64,000 nucleotides of DNA from Wolfiporia cocos (taxonomy: Eukaryota; Basidiomycota; Agaricomycetes; Polyporales; Phaeolaceae), in assembly GCA_029448655.1 (NCBI GenBank), contig JACCLO010000001.1, forward strand, positions 4,588,001-4,652,000, in the 5' to 3' direction. The first letter of the stretch is position 1. Each line of letters opens with the position of its first letter. Position numbers and translations under genes: made by a program. The notes under the pieces are model-generated. The model worked only from the letters and a program-made list of their open reading frames with translations. It was not told where the DNA came from and did no database searches. This document shows positions 45,062 to 53,866 of this stretch, piece after piece.

Positions 45062-48000
45062 GTACCCCCTCTTCTAGCTGCGTGTCCCCGCGCCCAGCAA
45101 TTACTTTGCAGAAGTTTTGGTCAACGTGACATGGGTGGTCGTGTTCGTGTTTTTGACAGATGTGTGGGTTTGCCATCTGTATGGTATACTGTACGGGATA
45201 GATCCAGCCCGGGTTGTTGGGTATCGTGGATTCTATGCATTGTCCCACTTGTATTCCATATTGTACTACACGACTTTTGGGATTACAAAACCAGAAGTTC
45301 CTGGCGACGAGTTGTTTTGGGTAGATATAGAAGGGAATTTTCGCGTCCTTCAGTAATTCGATATCTACGTCGTCGTGGATGATGAACTCGTTCGGGTTTT
45401 GTCTGAGTCCCATGGCGATGGCTTTCTTCTCGAAGTCCTCCCACTCTGGGTCCCACTCAGTGTGTCTGTTTTTCCACTGGTGGCCTGGGGCGGTTGGTCT
45501 TTCTTCGAAGTATTTTGTTACCAAATCCTGCCAGGGAGTCAATCCGCGCTTTCTTTCCCATGTCGTTGTCCCATCAGACCATTCAACTTCCAGCTCGACT
45601 CGCCCTCGGTCTTCCCTGGATGCGAGGATCCTGAGAGGCCTGCGAGCGTCATTGCTTTCCGTCCGTTCGTTATGGTTCTGATTGGGGAAAGCTGGAGCAT
45701 GATACGGTAGTAGTAGGACTTCGTTAAATATAGGGTATATGCCTCGCATGTCTGCGGGCAAGTCCAGTTCGTATGCTCCATGTCCGACTTTCTTGGTGAC
45801 CTTGTATGGACCGTACCGCTTTGAATCGAGTTTCTTCGTAGGGTTTCCCATGTTAATGTTTCGCCCATCGACCCAAACCATGTCTCCCTCGTTGTACTCG
45901 TGGGGGTTGGTTCGTTTCCGGTCGTGGTATTCTTTCATACGAAGTTTGGCTTTCTCGAGGTTCTTCGAAGCGGTTTGGCTGATTTCGTGCATGTGTTCGA
46001 CCCAGTCCTTGGCTGTTCCCACCCCCTCTTCCAGCTCTGGTGCCTCCACGCCTGTAAATGGGTGGTATCCGTGAGTGAGGTAAAAGGGGCTGTAGCCCGT
46101 ACTGCTATGTACATGACACTTGTACGCAAATGCTGCTAGCGGGAGTAAGTCCGGCCAGTTGGTATGGGTGTCGTTAATAAATAATCGTAGGTACACCTCC
46201 AGTTCCTGGTTCATTCGCTCCGTCTGCCCGTCTGTCTGTGGGTGGAACGCGGTACTGGGGTTTCCCTCGATGCCTAATCTACGGTATACATCTTTGATGA
46301 AGTCCGATACAAACTGTGGTCCTCTGTCGCTAAATACTTTCTTTGGTAGTCCGTGTTGTGCATATACTTTATCTATAAATATGTTGGCCCAACCTTCGGC
46401 AGTAAGCCTGGTTGTGGTTGGGACTGCGATATAGTCCTTGGATTTCATATCTACAACTACAATAATAGCGTCCCGACCCTTGGATACTGGGAGTCCCGTG
46501 ATCATATCGACGGAAATGTTCTCCCAGTTGTGTGTGGGTGTTGGATTCGGGTTCAGTGGTGCGGCTCTCTTCGAGCGGTCTGGCTTGGCTCTTTGGCATT
46601 TGATGCATGCCTTGACGTACTGGCGGATGTCGTTTCGCATCTTTGGCCACCAATATGATCGATGAATGGCGGTGTACGTGTTTTCAGTGCCGGGATGTCC
46701 TGCCGAGACCGTGTCGTGGAATGACGAAATGATTTTTCCGATTAATTCCTCGTCTCTCGGAATGATCAGTTTCCCCCTCCTGTAGCGTAGGCCGTCCTCG
46801 GCCGTTTCCACTGATCCTTCTACTACCTCCTTGTCGTAGCGAGCGGCTTCCGCTTTGACCCTCTCTTTTACCTCCTCGTGGGTGATCCCGTGAGGTAGGG
46901 TATAGAATGAGGATCTCAGCCTTTCTGCGCTGTCTTTGGCGAAGAGGTGTTCCTTCAAGACGATCTGTCCTTCGAGGTGATCCTTGTTGTCGTTGTGATC
47001 GCCTCTTCGGGATAGGCCGTCTGCCCTTCCATTGGTCTTCCCGGGGATGTGCACGAGTTGTAGGTCATACTCGGCGAGTTCCGTCATCCACCGGGCTTGT
47101 CGCGGATTAATCTTCTGTGGGGTTTTAAAGTATTCTAGATTCTTATGGTCCGTTAGTACTTCTACAGGGTGTTTTGCACCCATTACAAAATGCCGCCATT
47201 CGTCTAGGGCGCGCATTATGGCCAGTAGTTCGCGATCGTAAATCTCGTAGTTTCGTTCTGCCGGTAGTAGCGTCTTTGAGTGATATGCTATGGGTTTCCA
47301 GATGCCGTCTTGATTCTGCATGAGGCAGGCTCCAGTTGCGAAGTCTGACGAATCTGCCTCAATGCGGAATGGATCGTCATCGTTTGGTATCCCTAGTACA
47401 GGTGCTGTGACGAAGATGTTTTTTAGCTTGTCGAAGCATTCCTGTTCTGTCACGCCCCATTGCCATTCTCCATCTTTGGTTAGATTGATAAGGGGGCGTG
47501 CTACCGTTGAGAACTTGGGTATGAATCTCCGGTAGAAGTTGGCAAATCCTATAAAGGATTGTACTTCTTTCTTGTTCCGAGGTGCCGGCCATTCGGCTAC
47601 TGCGGCGACCTTCGCGGGGTCCATACGGATTTCCCCGTGAGAGATTATGTGCCCTAGGTACTCTACTTCGGATTTCTCGAACTCGCATTTTTCTGGTTTA
47701 CAGGTCAGCTTATTTTGACGGAGAACCAAAAGAACCTTGCGCAGGATCTCTCTATGTTCTTTCTGGTTCTCCGTGAAAATAAGGATATCGTCCAAATATA
47801 CAATGACCTTCCCCGTGAGGACTAGGTCTCTAAATATGTCGTTCATCAAGGTCTGGAACGTGCCTGGTGCGTTGCACATTCCGAAGAACATCACTAATGG
47901 CTCGTAGAGCCCTCTATTAGTGATGAAGGCGGCTTTCTCTTCGTCGCCTTCCTTGATTCGGACGTTGGTGTATCCCCAACGAATGTCCAATTTGGAAAAG

Positions 48001-51000
48001 TACTTAGCACGTTTAAGCTTGTTGAGCAGCTCCGTGATGAGCGGGAGCGGGTACTTGTTCTTCTTGGTCATCTGGTTCAACTTTCGATAGTCCTGGATAG
48101 GGCGTAGTTTCCCATCCTTCTTTTTGACAAAGAAGAAGGGTGCCCCCCATGGTGACTTCGATGGGCGGATGCGGCCCGTGCGCAATTGTTCTTCCAGGAA
48201 ATCGTCCAATGCTTCTTGTTCTCTAGGTGAAAGGGCGTAGATCTTGCCCGCGTATGGTTCCGAATTGGGGAGGAGCTCGATGGCGTGATCCCACGGTCGT
48301 CGTTCCGGGAGTGTGTCGAATTCCTTTTCCTCAAACACGTCTTTGAATTCGTGTAAGTACTCGGGTACGACCTCCTCGAACGTTTTGGCTTCCGTGGTTT
48401 TGCCAGTCGCGATGGCGATTTCGGTGGCCTTCGTGGCGCGGACTCGTTCGGCGATGTCCGCTCTGCATTCGTCCCTGTTTCGGATCCATGCGTCAGCGAA
48501 AATGTAGTAAATGTGATCACCGTCCTCGATCTGCTCGTGTTCGCAGTCGCAAGAGAACGTGATCCGTCGCTTCTTCCAGTCGATGGAAGGGTTGTGGTCT
48601 TCGAGCCAGTCGAAGCCTAGAAAGATGTCCGCGGAGCTAAGTTCCGTAACGTGGAACTTGCGGGTTTCCAAGTGCGTGTCGATCTGCATTTGGAGTTCGA
48701 CGTAATGCGTCATGAGCCCCATGCTGTTGGTCGATCCGTCCGCGTTGAACAGCTTGATAGGGCGGTCCAATGGGATCTGCTCGAGTCGGTGTTCCTCCAC
48801 GTAGGACTTACTGATCACCGATCCAGTGGAACCGGAATCGATGAGAGCCTTTGTGAAGAGGGCACGTCCGTCGGGGCGGTGGAGAGTGATCGGTACTTCG
48901 ATCTGCTTTCCCCGTTTTCCCGTCTGGATGACCACTACACTTCCCCTGAGTTTTTCACCAGTTGAACCGAAACCCTGTGTTCCTCGCGTGGTTTCGCGGA
49001 TCGTTTTGACAATCTTGGTGTTGGGTGTCATATTGCATTCGAGTATGAACTGGGCGATTCTGTCCCCATACTCGACCTGATAATCTGCTCCAGTCTGATT
49101 ATTCAGTATGACTTTTACTCGGCCGGTGTAGTCTTCGTCTACTACACCGCCCTCCACGTCGACTCCCTTAAGGGCGAGTCCAGATCGTGGGGCGATACGT
49201 CCGTATACACCGGCTGGCATCCTGATTTTGATGCCAGTATCTACGGTGATACGTTTCCCATTAGGAACGACGACCTCCTCCGCAGAGTAGAGGTCGTACC
49301 CGGCGGCACCTTCGCTTTTGCGCTCAGGTGGGATTGCCCGCGGGTGGTCTAGGTATATGTCGAGCGTGACCGTCCTTTTCTTGACGCGTCTACGCCGCAC
49401 TTTCTTTTCTGATTTCTTAGTGGCACCTGATGCGTCTGCCATTTCCACATCAGGTGTCACTACCGGGTCCACATCCATCGGAACATATGTTACATTAGCA
49501 TTGGAGGAATTAAGCACGGTATTTGCCTCCCGCCACGCTCCAGTGGGAGGCGCCTCCAAGGCTGTTACAAACGAGTCGTCGGAGCATGTTGAAGCTCCGT
49601 CGTCGTTATCTATGTCCGATTCTACAGATGCAAGAGGTACAGATACTGGTTCTAATATCGGGGCCCCGGTCTCTAGCCCATATAGTCCATCCACCGGTTC
49701 GTCGTTCTCCGTGGCAGCCGAGTCACTTTTTTTGGAGTTTACTGGTTCTTCTACTTCCAATACTGAAAAGCGATTCGAGGGGGAGGGACTTACCTGAGTG
49801 GGTGCGAACCCGGCTTCCTTTGCGGCGTCAGGGTTCTCCTTGGCCCAGGCGGCCACCATTCGGACAAAGTCCTCCTGGGGAATCTCGCTAAGGACCGTAG
49901 GAGCGTCATTCCCTGCGATAGCCTGCCGGGTTCGCTGTGTTCCGGATCCACTGGCGGCGGGGGTGGTGTTGGTCTTGGGCCGCCAGTTCGGCTGGTGCCA
50001 GGATGTCTTGGTGCATCCCTTACCAGGTGTCTCGGCCTGCGTCTTGCTGCAAGAGTGGCACTTCCTCTTGAGCAAGTTTGCCCTTTCTTCCGCAGTTGGT
50101 TCCGCTCGGGGAGCGCGCTCGGGCTTAGCACGCTCCTTGCCCTTGTCCGTGGTGCTCCTGCCGCTCCGAAGTTTTTCCTCGTCCCGGAGTCGACGCATCG
50201 CATTGTCGGTCCGGAGGATGGCCTGTTTCCATGACTCATAATCCTCCGGGATCTGGACATTGTACCCGCGCTGCGATTTGTCGTTGACGGTGGCGGCGAC
50301 GAACGCCTGGTGAACCGAGGAATAAATGTCTTTGGGGATGGCCCTGGTGACCCAGCTATGGACCACCTGGTTCTCCCGGTCGTACTTGGCTTCTCCCAGG
50401 AGTCGTTCCAGTTCCTGGAAGTATTCCTCGCCTTTACCGAGCGTCATGGTGAGGCGCTCTGCCGCTACCGCTGCCTTTTTCTCCAGGTCCGGGTCATCGA
50501 ACTTTTGGTGCAGCTCCCAGACGAATCGTTGCCAGCTGATTCTCCATTGTCCTCCCAGGTAATGTTCCCTGGTGAACGCCGTTACCCATGCGTCGACCTT
50601 TGGACCGCGGATCAGCGAGATTGCCGCGCCCACCTTTTTGGAATCGGTGAAAAGGATGGGGGCGTTGTCGTCGATGTACAACTGGAGCCGCATGTACCAG
50701 TCCGTGAACCCGGTGCCGGTGAACGCCTCCGGTTCCCTGACCTTGGACTTGTACCGGGGGTCGGGCTGTGGTTCGGGCAGTATTGAGTATGCATCCCACT
50801 GCGACGATGCCGGTTTCATTGGTCTCCACATAGACGCGCGAGTTCCCTGGAGAGGCGCGGCTCCCCAGGTGTTCACGCGCGCGTTCTGTGTCGGCACGGG
50901 GTTACCGAATATATCGTGCGTCAGTGGGGGACGGACTGCCTGGGCGAAGGTGTCGGGGCGGACGGGTGCTGGGGCCGTAAGTACCGGGGGTGTGTAGCCG

Positions 51001-51743
51001 GGTAGGAATGGGTTCGTCTGCCGGGAGTTTCCACGAGTCGGGGGAGTGGGGAGAGGCCGGGATCCGCGCGGTGTCCGCTGGGGAGAGTGCATGTGCACCG
51101 ATCTGACCCAGTTTTCTACCGGACGGAACCTACTCTCTGCGATCGAGACGGGGGTCCTGACGGGGGGAGGTGCCTGGCTGTGAAGTGACGCTGCGTCTCC
51201 GGCTTGGAGGGCGTCCGCTTGTAACCGTTGAGCCTCCCGTAGGAACCGGGCTCCCATTTCTCGTGACCATGTCCCTACCGCTACCATTGCCTGCGCGACC
51301 TGTTGGCATCGCGCGCCGAAGTCTGCCGTTGTGGGGTTGGGCGGGAATGCCCATTGCATGGCGAGCGGCGAGTCGATGTGTCCCAGCTGGTTATCTGCGC
51401 GCACCGTGTTGGACTGCTCCCTGGCCAACTGGAAGGCTAGGTCCATTTTTTCAATACCGGGACCTTGGTCTTCTACTGACCCTCCAAGGGGGAGTGAGCG
51501 AGCGGGCTGGTATTCGCCTATTGTTTCGGTGCGGACCGGGGCGGCCTCTACCGGTGGTCGTGGGGCGTGCATGCTGTCGGCCACCGAAAGGAGGGAGAAT
51601 TCCTCCGGTAGACCGTGCACTTGGTAGTTTACCCACTGGCCTGGTAGGAACGGGTTCGTGCCAGCGGAACCGGGGAGCGGAATATCGGCCGGGGTTTCAG
51701 GCCGTGGGTTGCGGATGTAGTTGATGTCGTGGGGGGCGGCCAT
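45024..51743 (-). CDS. Gypsy polyprotein: Gag, dUTPase, protease, RT, RNase H, integrase, chromodomain
   Basis: One frame of 2,239 aa. Gag with a Retrotrans_gag core (WYMRLQLYIDD, about residue 350) and an atypical Cys/His motif CHSCSKTQ...GCTKTSWHQ (about 560). A complete trimeric-type dUTPase at about 790-925: AAGYDLYSA, GRIAPRSGLA, GVVDEDYTGRV, GDRIAQFIL and RGTQGFGSTG match motifs I-V. Aspartic protease ALIDSGSTGS (about 965). Reverse transcriptase about 1150-1330 with YLDDILIF. RNase H with EADSSDFATG (about 1465). Integrase with the H-H-C-C finger (HPGTEN...CIKCQRAK, about 1685-1715), core VDMITGLP, DRGPQFVSDF and QTDGQTERMN, and GPY/F-like YGPYKVTKKVG. A chromodomain-like segment lies near 2020-2068 (LEVEWSDGTTTWERKRGLTPWQDLVTKYF), followed by a 150-residue tail. 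No frameshift or stop. Confidence 0.95.
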   Translation of the reverse strand: MAAPHDINYIRNPRPETPADIPLPGSAGTNPFLPGQWVNYQVHGLPEEFSLLSVADSMHAPRPPVEAAPVRTETIGEYQPARSLPLGGSVEDQGPGIEKMDLAFQLAREQSNTVRADNQLGHIDSPLAMQWAFPPNPTTADFGARCQQVAQAMVAVGTWSREMGARFLREAQRLQADALQAGDAASLHSQAPPPVRTPVSIAESRFRPVENWVRSVHMHSPQRTPRGSRPLPTPPTRGNSRQTNPFLPGYTPPVLTAPAPVRPDTFAQAVRPPLTHDIFGNPVPTQNARVNTWGAAPLQGTRASMWRPMKPASSQWDAYSILPEPQPDPRYKSKVREPEAFTGTGFTDWYMRLQLYIDDNAPILFTDSKKVGAAISLIRGPKVDAWVTAFTREHYLGGQWRISWQRFVWELHQKFDDPDLEKKAAVAAERLTMTLGKGEEYFQELERLLGEAKYDRENQVVHSWVTRAIPKDIYSSVHQAFVAATVNDKSQRGYNVQIPEDYESWKQAILRTDNAMRRLRDEEKLRSGRSTTDKGKERAKPERAPRAEPTAEERANLLKRKCHSCSKTQAETPGKGCTKTSWHQPNWRPKTNTTPAASGSGTQRTRQAIAGNDAPTVLSEIPQEDFVRMVAAWAKENPDAAKEAGFAPTQVSPSPSNRFSVLEVEEPVNSKKSDSAATENDEPVDGLYGLETGAPILEPVSVPLASVESDIDNDDGASTCSDDSFVTALEAPPTGAWREANTVLNSSNANVTYVPMDVDPVVTPDVEMADASGATKKSEKKVRRRRVKKRTVTLDIYLDHPRAIPPERKSEGAAGYDLYSAEEVVVPNGKRITVDTGIKIRMPAGVYGRIAPRSGLALKGVDVEGGVVDEDYTGRVKVILNNQTGADYQVEYGDRIAQFILECNMTPNTKIVKTIRETTRGTQGFGSTGEKLRGSVVVIQTGKRGKQIEVPITLHRPDGRALFTKALIDSGSTGSVISKSYVEEHRLEQIPLDRPIKLFNADGSTNSMGLMTHYVELQMQIDTHLETRKFHVTELSSADIFLGFDWLEDHNPSIDWKKRRITFSCDCEHEQIEDGDHIYYIFADAWIRNRDECRADIAERVRATKATEIAIATGKTTEAKTFEEVVPEYLHEFKDVFEEKEFDTLPERRPWDHAIELLPNSEPYAGKIYALSPREQEALDDFLEEQLRTGRIRPSKSPWGAPFFFVKKKDGKLRPIQDYRKLNQMTKKNKYPLPLITELLNKLKRAKYFSKLDIRWGYTNVRIKEGDEEKAAFITNRGLYEPLVMFFGMCNAPGTFQTLMNDIFRDLVLTGKVIVYLDDILIFTENQKEHREILRKVLLVLRQNKLTCKPEKCEFEKSEVEYLGHIISHGEIRMDPAKVAAVAEWPAPRNKKEVQSFIGFANFYRRFIPKFSTVARPLINLTKDGEWQWGVTEQECFDKLKNIFVTAPVLGIPNDDDPFRIEADSSDFATGACLMQNQDGIWKPIAYHSKTLLPAERNYEIYDRELLAIMRALDEWRHFVMGAKHPVEVLTDHKNLEYFKTPQKINPRQARWMTELAEYDLQLVHIPGKTNGRADGLSRRGDHNDNKDHLEGQIVLKEHLFAKDSAERLRSSFYTLPHGITHEEVKERVKAEAARYDKEVVEGSVETAEDGLRYRRGKLIIPRDEELIGKIISSFHDTVSAGHPGTENTYTAIHRSYWWPKMRNDIRQYVKACIKCQRAKPDRSKRAAPLNPNPTPTHNWENISVDMITGLPVSKGRDAIIVVVDMKSKDYIAVPTTTRLTAEGWANIFIDKVYAQHGLPKKVFSDRGPQFVSDFIKDVYRRLGIEGNPSTAFHPQTDGQTERMNQELEVYLRLFINDTHTNWPDLLPLAAFAYKCHVHSSTGYSPFYLTHGYHPFTGVEAPELEEGVGTAKDWVEHMHEISQTASKNLEKAKLRMKEYHDRKRTNPHEYNEGDMVWVDGRNINMGNPTKKLDSKRYGPYKVTKKVGHGAYELDLPADMRGIYPIFNEVLLLPYHAPAFPNQNHNERTESNDARRPLRILASREDRGRVELEVEWSDGTTTWERKRGLTPWQDLVTKYFEERPTAPGHQWKNRHTEWDPEWEDFEKKAIAMGLRQNPNEFIIHDDVDIELLKDAKIPFYIYPKQLVARNFWFCNPKSRVVQYGIQVGQCIESTIPNNPGWIYPVQYTIQMANPHICQKHEHDHPCHVDQNFCKVIAGRGDTQLEEGVLSQADFFRLASD
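45062..45076 (-). other. Polypurine tract of the gypsy element
   Basis: Sense agaagagggggtac lies directly before the 3' LTR, the position and composition expected for the plus-strand primer. Confidence 0.75.
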
Positions 51744-52499
51744 TGTATGTAGGATGAAAGTGTATAGGTATGAAAAGTGTAGTCGCGATCAAGACCGCTA
51801 CCTGCCCACTGTGGCGCCTCCGAAGAGCTATCGGGGTGGTAACTAGAAAGTCTCAATCCACTACAAACTGCGTCCACCTCTTTTCGGAGATGTGCCAAGA
51901 AACGCTAAGGGGTTTTCTTCCCAAAGCCGGCGAGAAAACGCAGCCTCCGAAACCTCGTCCAGCCCTGAAGCTAATTCAGGATACCGGGGGCACGGGAACT
52001 ATCCGCCTATGTGGTGGGGCGTGTAAAAGTTCTACCGTATGGCGGCAAGTGCCGGTACAGTATTAGGCGATTTCCTGCCTCTTCAGCCGCGGGTTACGCG
52101 CTGGGTTGTATAGTAACGGGGGCGCGGTAATGCGCGTATCGTCGGGGCAGTAAGGCCCGTAAATAGACGACCAGTGCCTCTGTACACTGCCACAGGGCCC
52201 CTTAACGCCTTTGACTATTACGCGTCGGGTGCACAGTTACTGTGGTGGGGTTGTAACCCAAGACCTTTACAACCGCGTTGCACGGTGTTGGTCCAGTAGC
52301 TTAGAAGCAGTGGCAGGAGAGGTCCCCTGCACGCTGTTCGCAAGATTCCCCCAGAACTCTAATCCCTTAACCCTGGGATGTGGCGGGTATGGAAACCAAT
52401 CACGTGCTCGGAGAACCGAAGTTCAACAAGAGCGAAAGAAAGGTGCACTTTGCCCCTAGTGCGCCGGGGTTGTGTAGGGTAAACCGCTACACGGGGTGG
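51744..52499. other. Gypsy 5' untranslated leader
   Basis: About 750 nt between the primer-binding site and the polyprotein start. No ORF supported; presumably carries the packaging signal. Confidence 0.5.
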
Positions 52500-52510
52500 A
52501 GACTCGTCTT
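52500..52510 (-). other. Self-primer-type primer-binding site of the gypsy element
   Basis: Sense aagacgagtct, one base inside the 5' LTR, is perfectly complementary over 11 nt to agactcgtctt inside the LTR (plus-strand 52605-52615). It does not start with the TGG expected for a tRNA primer. Confidence 0.75.
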
Positions 52511-52511
52511 A

Positions 52512-52884
52512 TGACACAAGCAACACTTCAAGCAACTACTCAGGGGATTGTTACTCGCGTTTCAGCGCAATCCTAGTCTGAGGCTACTCAAGGCGTATAA
52601 GGCCAAGACGAGTCTGGGGTGCTACCCTGCTCGTCGGCCAGTATATATGCTATTCTACTGTTTGTACACTGTTTGGCTACTGTACAGTTATTACGTAAGC
52701 TGAGAGTCCGATATTATGGTAAACCCTATAATGGGTGTAAGTACACGGCACAGAGTGTCCGGGGGGCTGGTAACACGTGATAGGGTGTTCGGGGTCTTGC
52801 ACGTGACTGCTTAGGCGCGCGCTTAGATAAGATAAGGGTTCAGGCTCTAGTCACTAGCTAGGCGAAAGAAATCGGCTTGTGACA
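52512..52884 (-). repeat. 5' LTR of the gypsy element
   Basis: 373 bp, identical by eye to the 3' LTR. On the sense strand a TATA sequence (tatata, plus-strand about 52642-52647) lies about 30 nt upstream of agactcgtctt at 52615, which would place the RNA start at the self-primer. Confidence 0.95.
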
Positions 52885-52889
52885 GATGG

Positions 52890-53858
52890 GAGATCGGACG
52901 GAGCGCCCGTTAGATAAGATATGGTAAGCTGAGTTAGAAAACGCACCTGAAGAGATAGCTGGTGTCAGAGGACACCAGATTCGATGACAGCTTGGATTTT
53001 ATCATTAGAGCCATCGGAAAGCTAAGGTGAGCAAGAGAACACTCGGCATACGAAGGTTTGCTGAGCCATCTTGAGCCGATAAGATAGACGCGCGCCATCT
53101 GCGCCGATCACTAGGTGCCAACAGCCACTGGAGGGCGCAGGCGCCGAGCGGTGCACGTGCTCCAGGGCGCGCGTCATCCACAAACCGGCCACCCATCCAT
53201 CCCAAATATCAGTTCTATTTGAATTTAATTTCTACAATTGAATCTATAACGTTTGAGAACTATAGAAAGCAAAAAAATTCGCGTGAAATGATTGCCGTCG
53301 ACGCGGGACCCGTGCTCATCGTGCGCTGCGGCGGCGGCAGGGCGCTTCCCCAGGCGCGATAGGGCGCTTCCCCGGGCGCGCGGCGTGCGGCTCATTAGGC
53401 GCTGACAGCCGCTAGGAGAGGCGCGCGCCAGGCTGCACGTGCCTCGGGCCGCCCGTCCCGCGTCATCCAAGGATTCGCCCGTCAATCCACCCCAAAGACC
53501 TCATATATTACGCAAATCGTTGTCATAATCGTATTCAGACTATCTATTAACCTAGTAACGTAGAAAGAACCGTGCGAAAAGGCCGAGTATTGAGGTAGGA
53601 GCCGCGCTCATCGTGCGCGACGGCGGCGGCGAGGCGCCGAAGGGCGCGCGCGCGTCGTTGGGCGCGGGAATCCTGTGCCGAGCCGGCAGCGCCCCGTCGG
53701 CAGCGCTCACAGTACATGTTGTTATAAAAGGTAATTTCTCAAGCTACCTCAGGAGGAAACTGGCAGCACGCCTTGAACGCGAATTGTAAGCTAACTGGCT
53801 ATGCGCGCCTCACGTGTAGGCCAAGCTAATTAGCTATCGATTGGGTAATGTACAGGTG
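52890..53858. repeat. Right KDZ terminal inverted repeat, outer part
   Basis: Outer 969 bp of the right TIR, reverse complement of 35146-36114. Together with 44324-44688 it totals 1,334 bp, exactly the left arm length. Confidence 0.93.
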
Positions 53859-53866
53859 CGGTACGT
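53859..53866. repeat. Right 8-bp target-site duplication of the KDZ element
   Basis: cggtacgt, identical to 35138-35145. Confidence 0.92.

Larger units (their letters stand above)
44689..52884 (-). mobile_element. Full-length Ty3/gypsy chromovirus (8,196 bp) nested in the KDZ right TIR
   Basis: Two 373-bp LTRs (44689-45061 and 52512-52884) look identical base for base, and the element is flanked by the 5-bp duplication gatgg (44684-44688, 52885-52889). The sense strand is minus. It has a primer-binding site adjacent to the 5' LTR, a polypurine tract adjacent to the 3' LTR and a single intact 2,239-codon frame. Everything needed for an autonomous, recently inserted element is present. Confidence 0.96.
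35146..53858 (-). mobile_element. Giant KDZ-superfamily DNA transposon (18.7 kb with nested gypsy; about 10.5 kb without)
   Basis: Both ends begin with the same inverted sequence (cacctgtacattacccaatc) and are flanked by the 8-bp direct repeat cggtacgt at 35138-35145 and 53859-53866. The inverted repeats extend for 1,334 bp: left 35146-36479; right 44324-44688 plus 52890-53858, the latter split by a Ty3/gypsy insertion. Arms are almost identical; one substitution was noticed (near 35261). Inside lie three minus-strand genes: KDZ transposase, an RNase H1 N-domain protein and an HMG-like protein. An 8-bp TSD agrees with what is known of Zisupton-type elements. The intact transposase frame, near-identical arms and clean TSD argue for recent activity. 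Confidence 0.93.

Noticed and set aside
45060..46660. Plus-strand ORFs opposite the gypsy integrase region
   Set aside because: Shadows of the 2,239-codon polyprotein frame on the minus strand.
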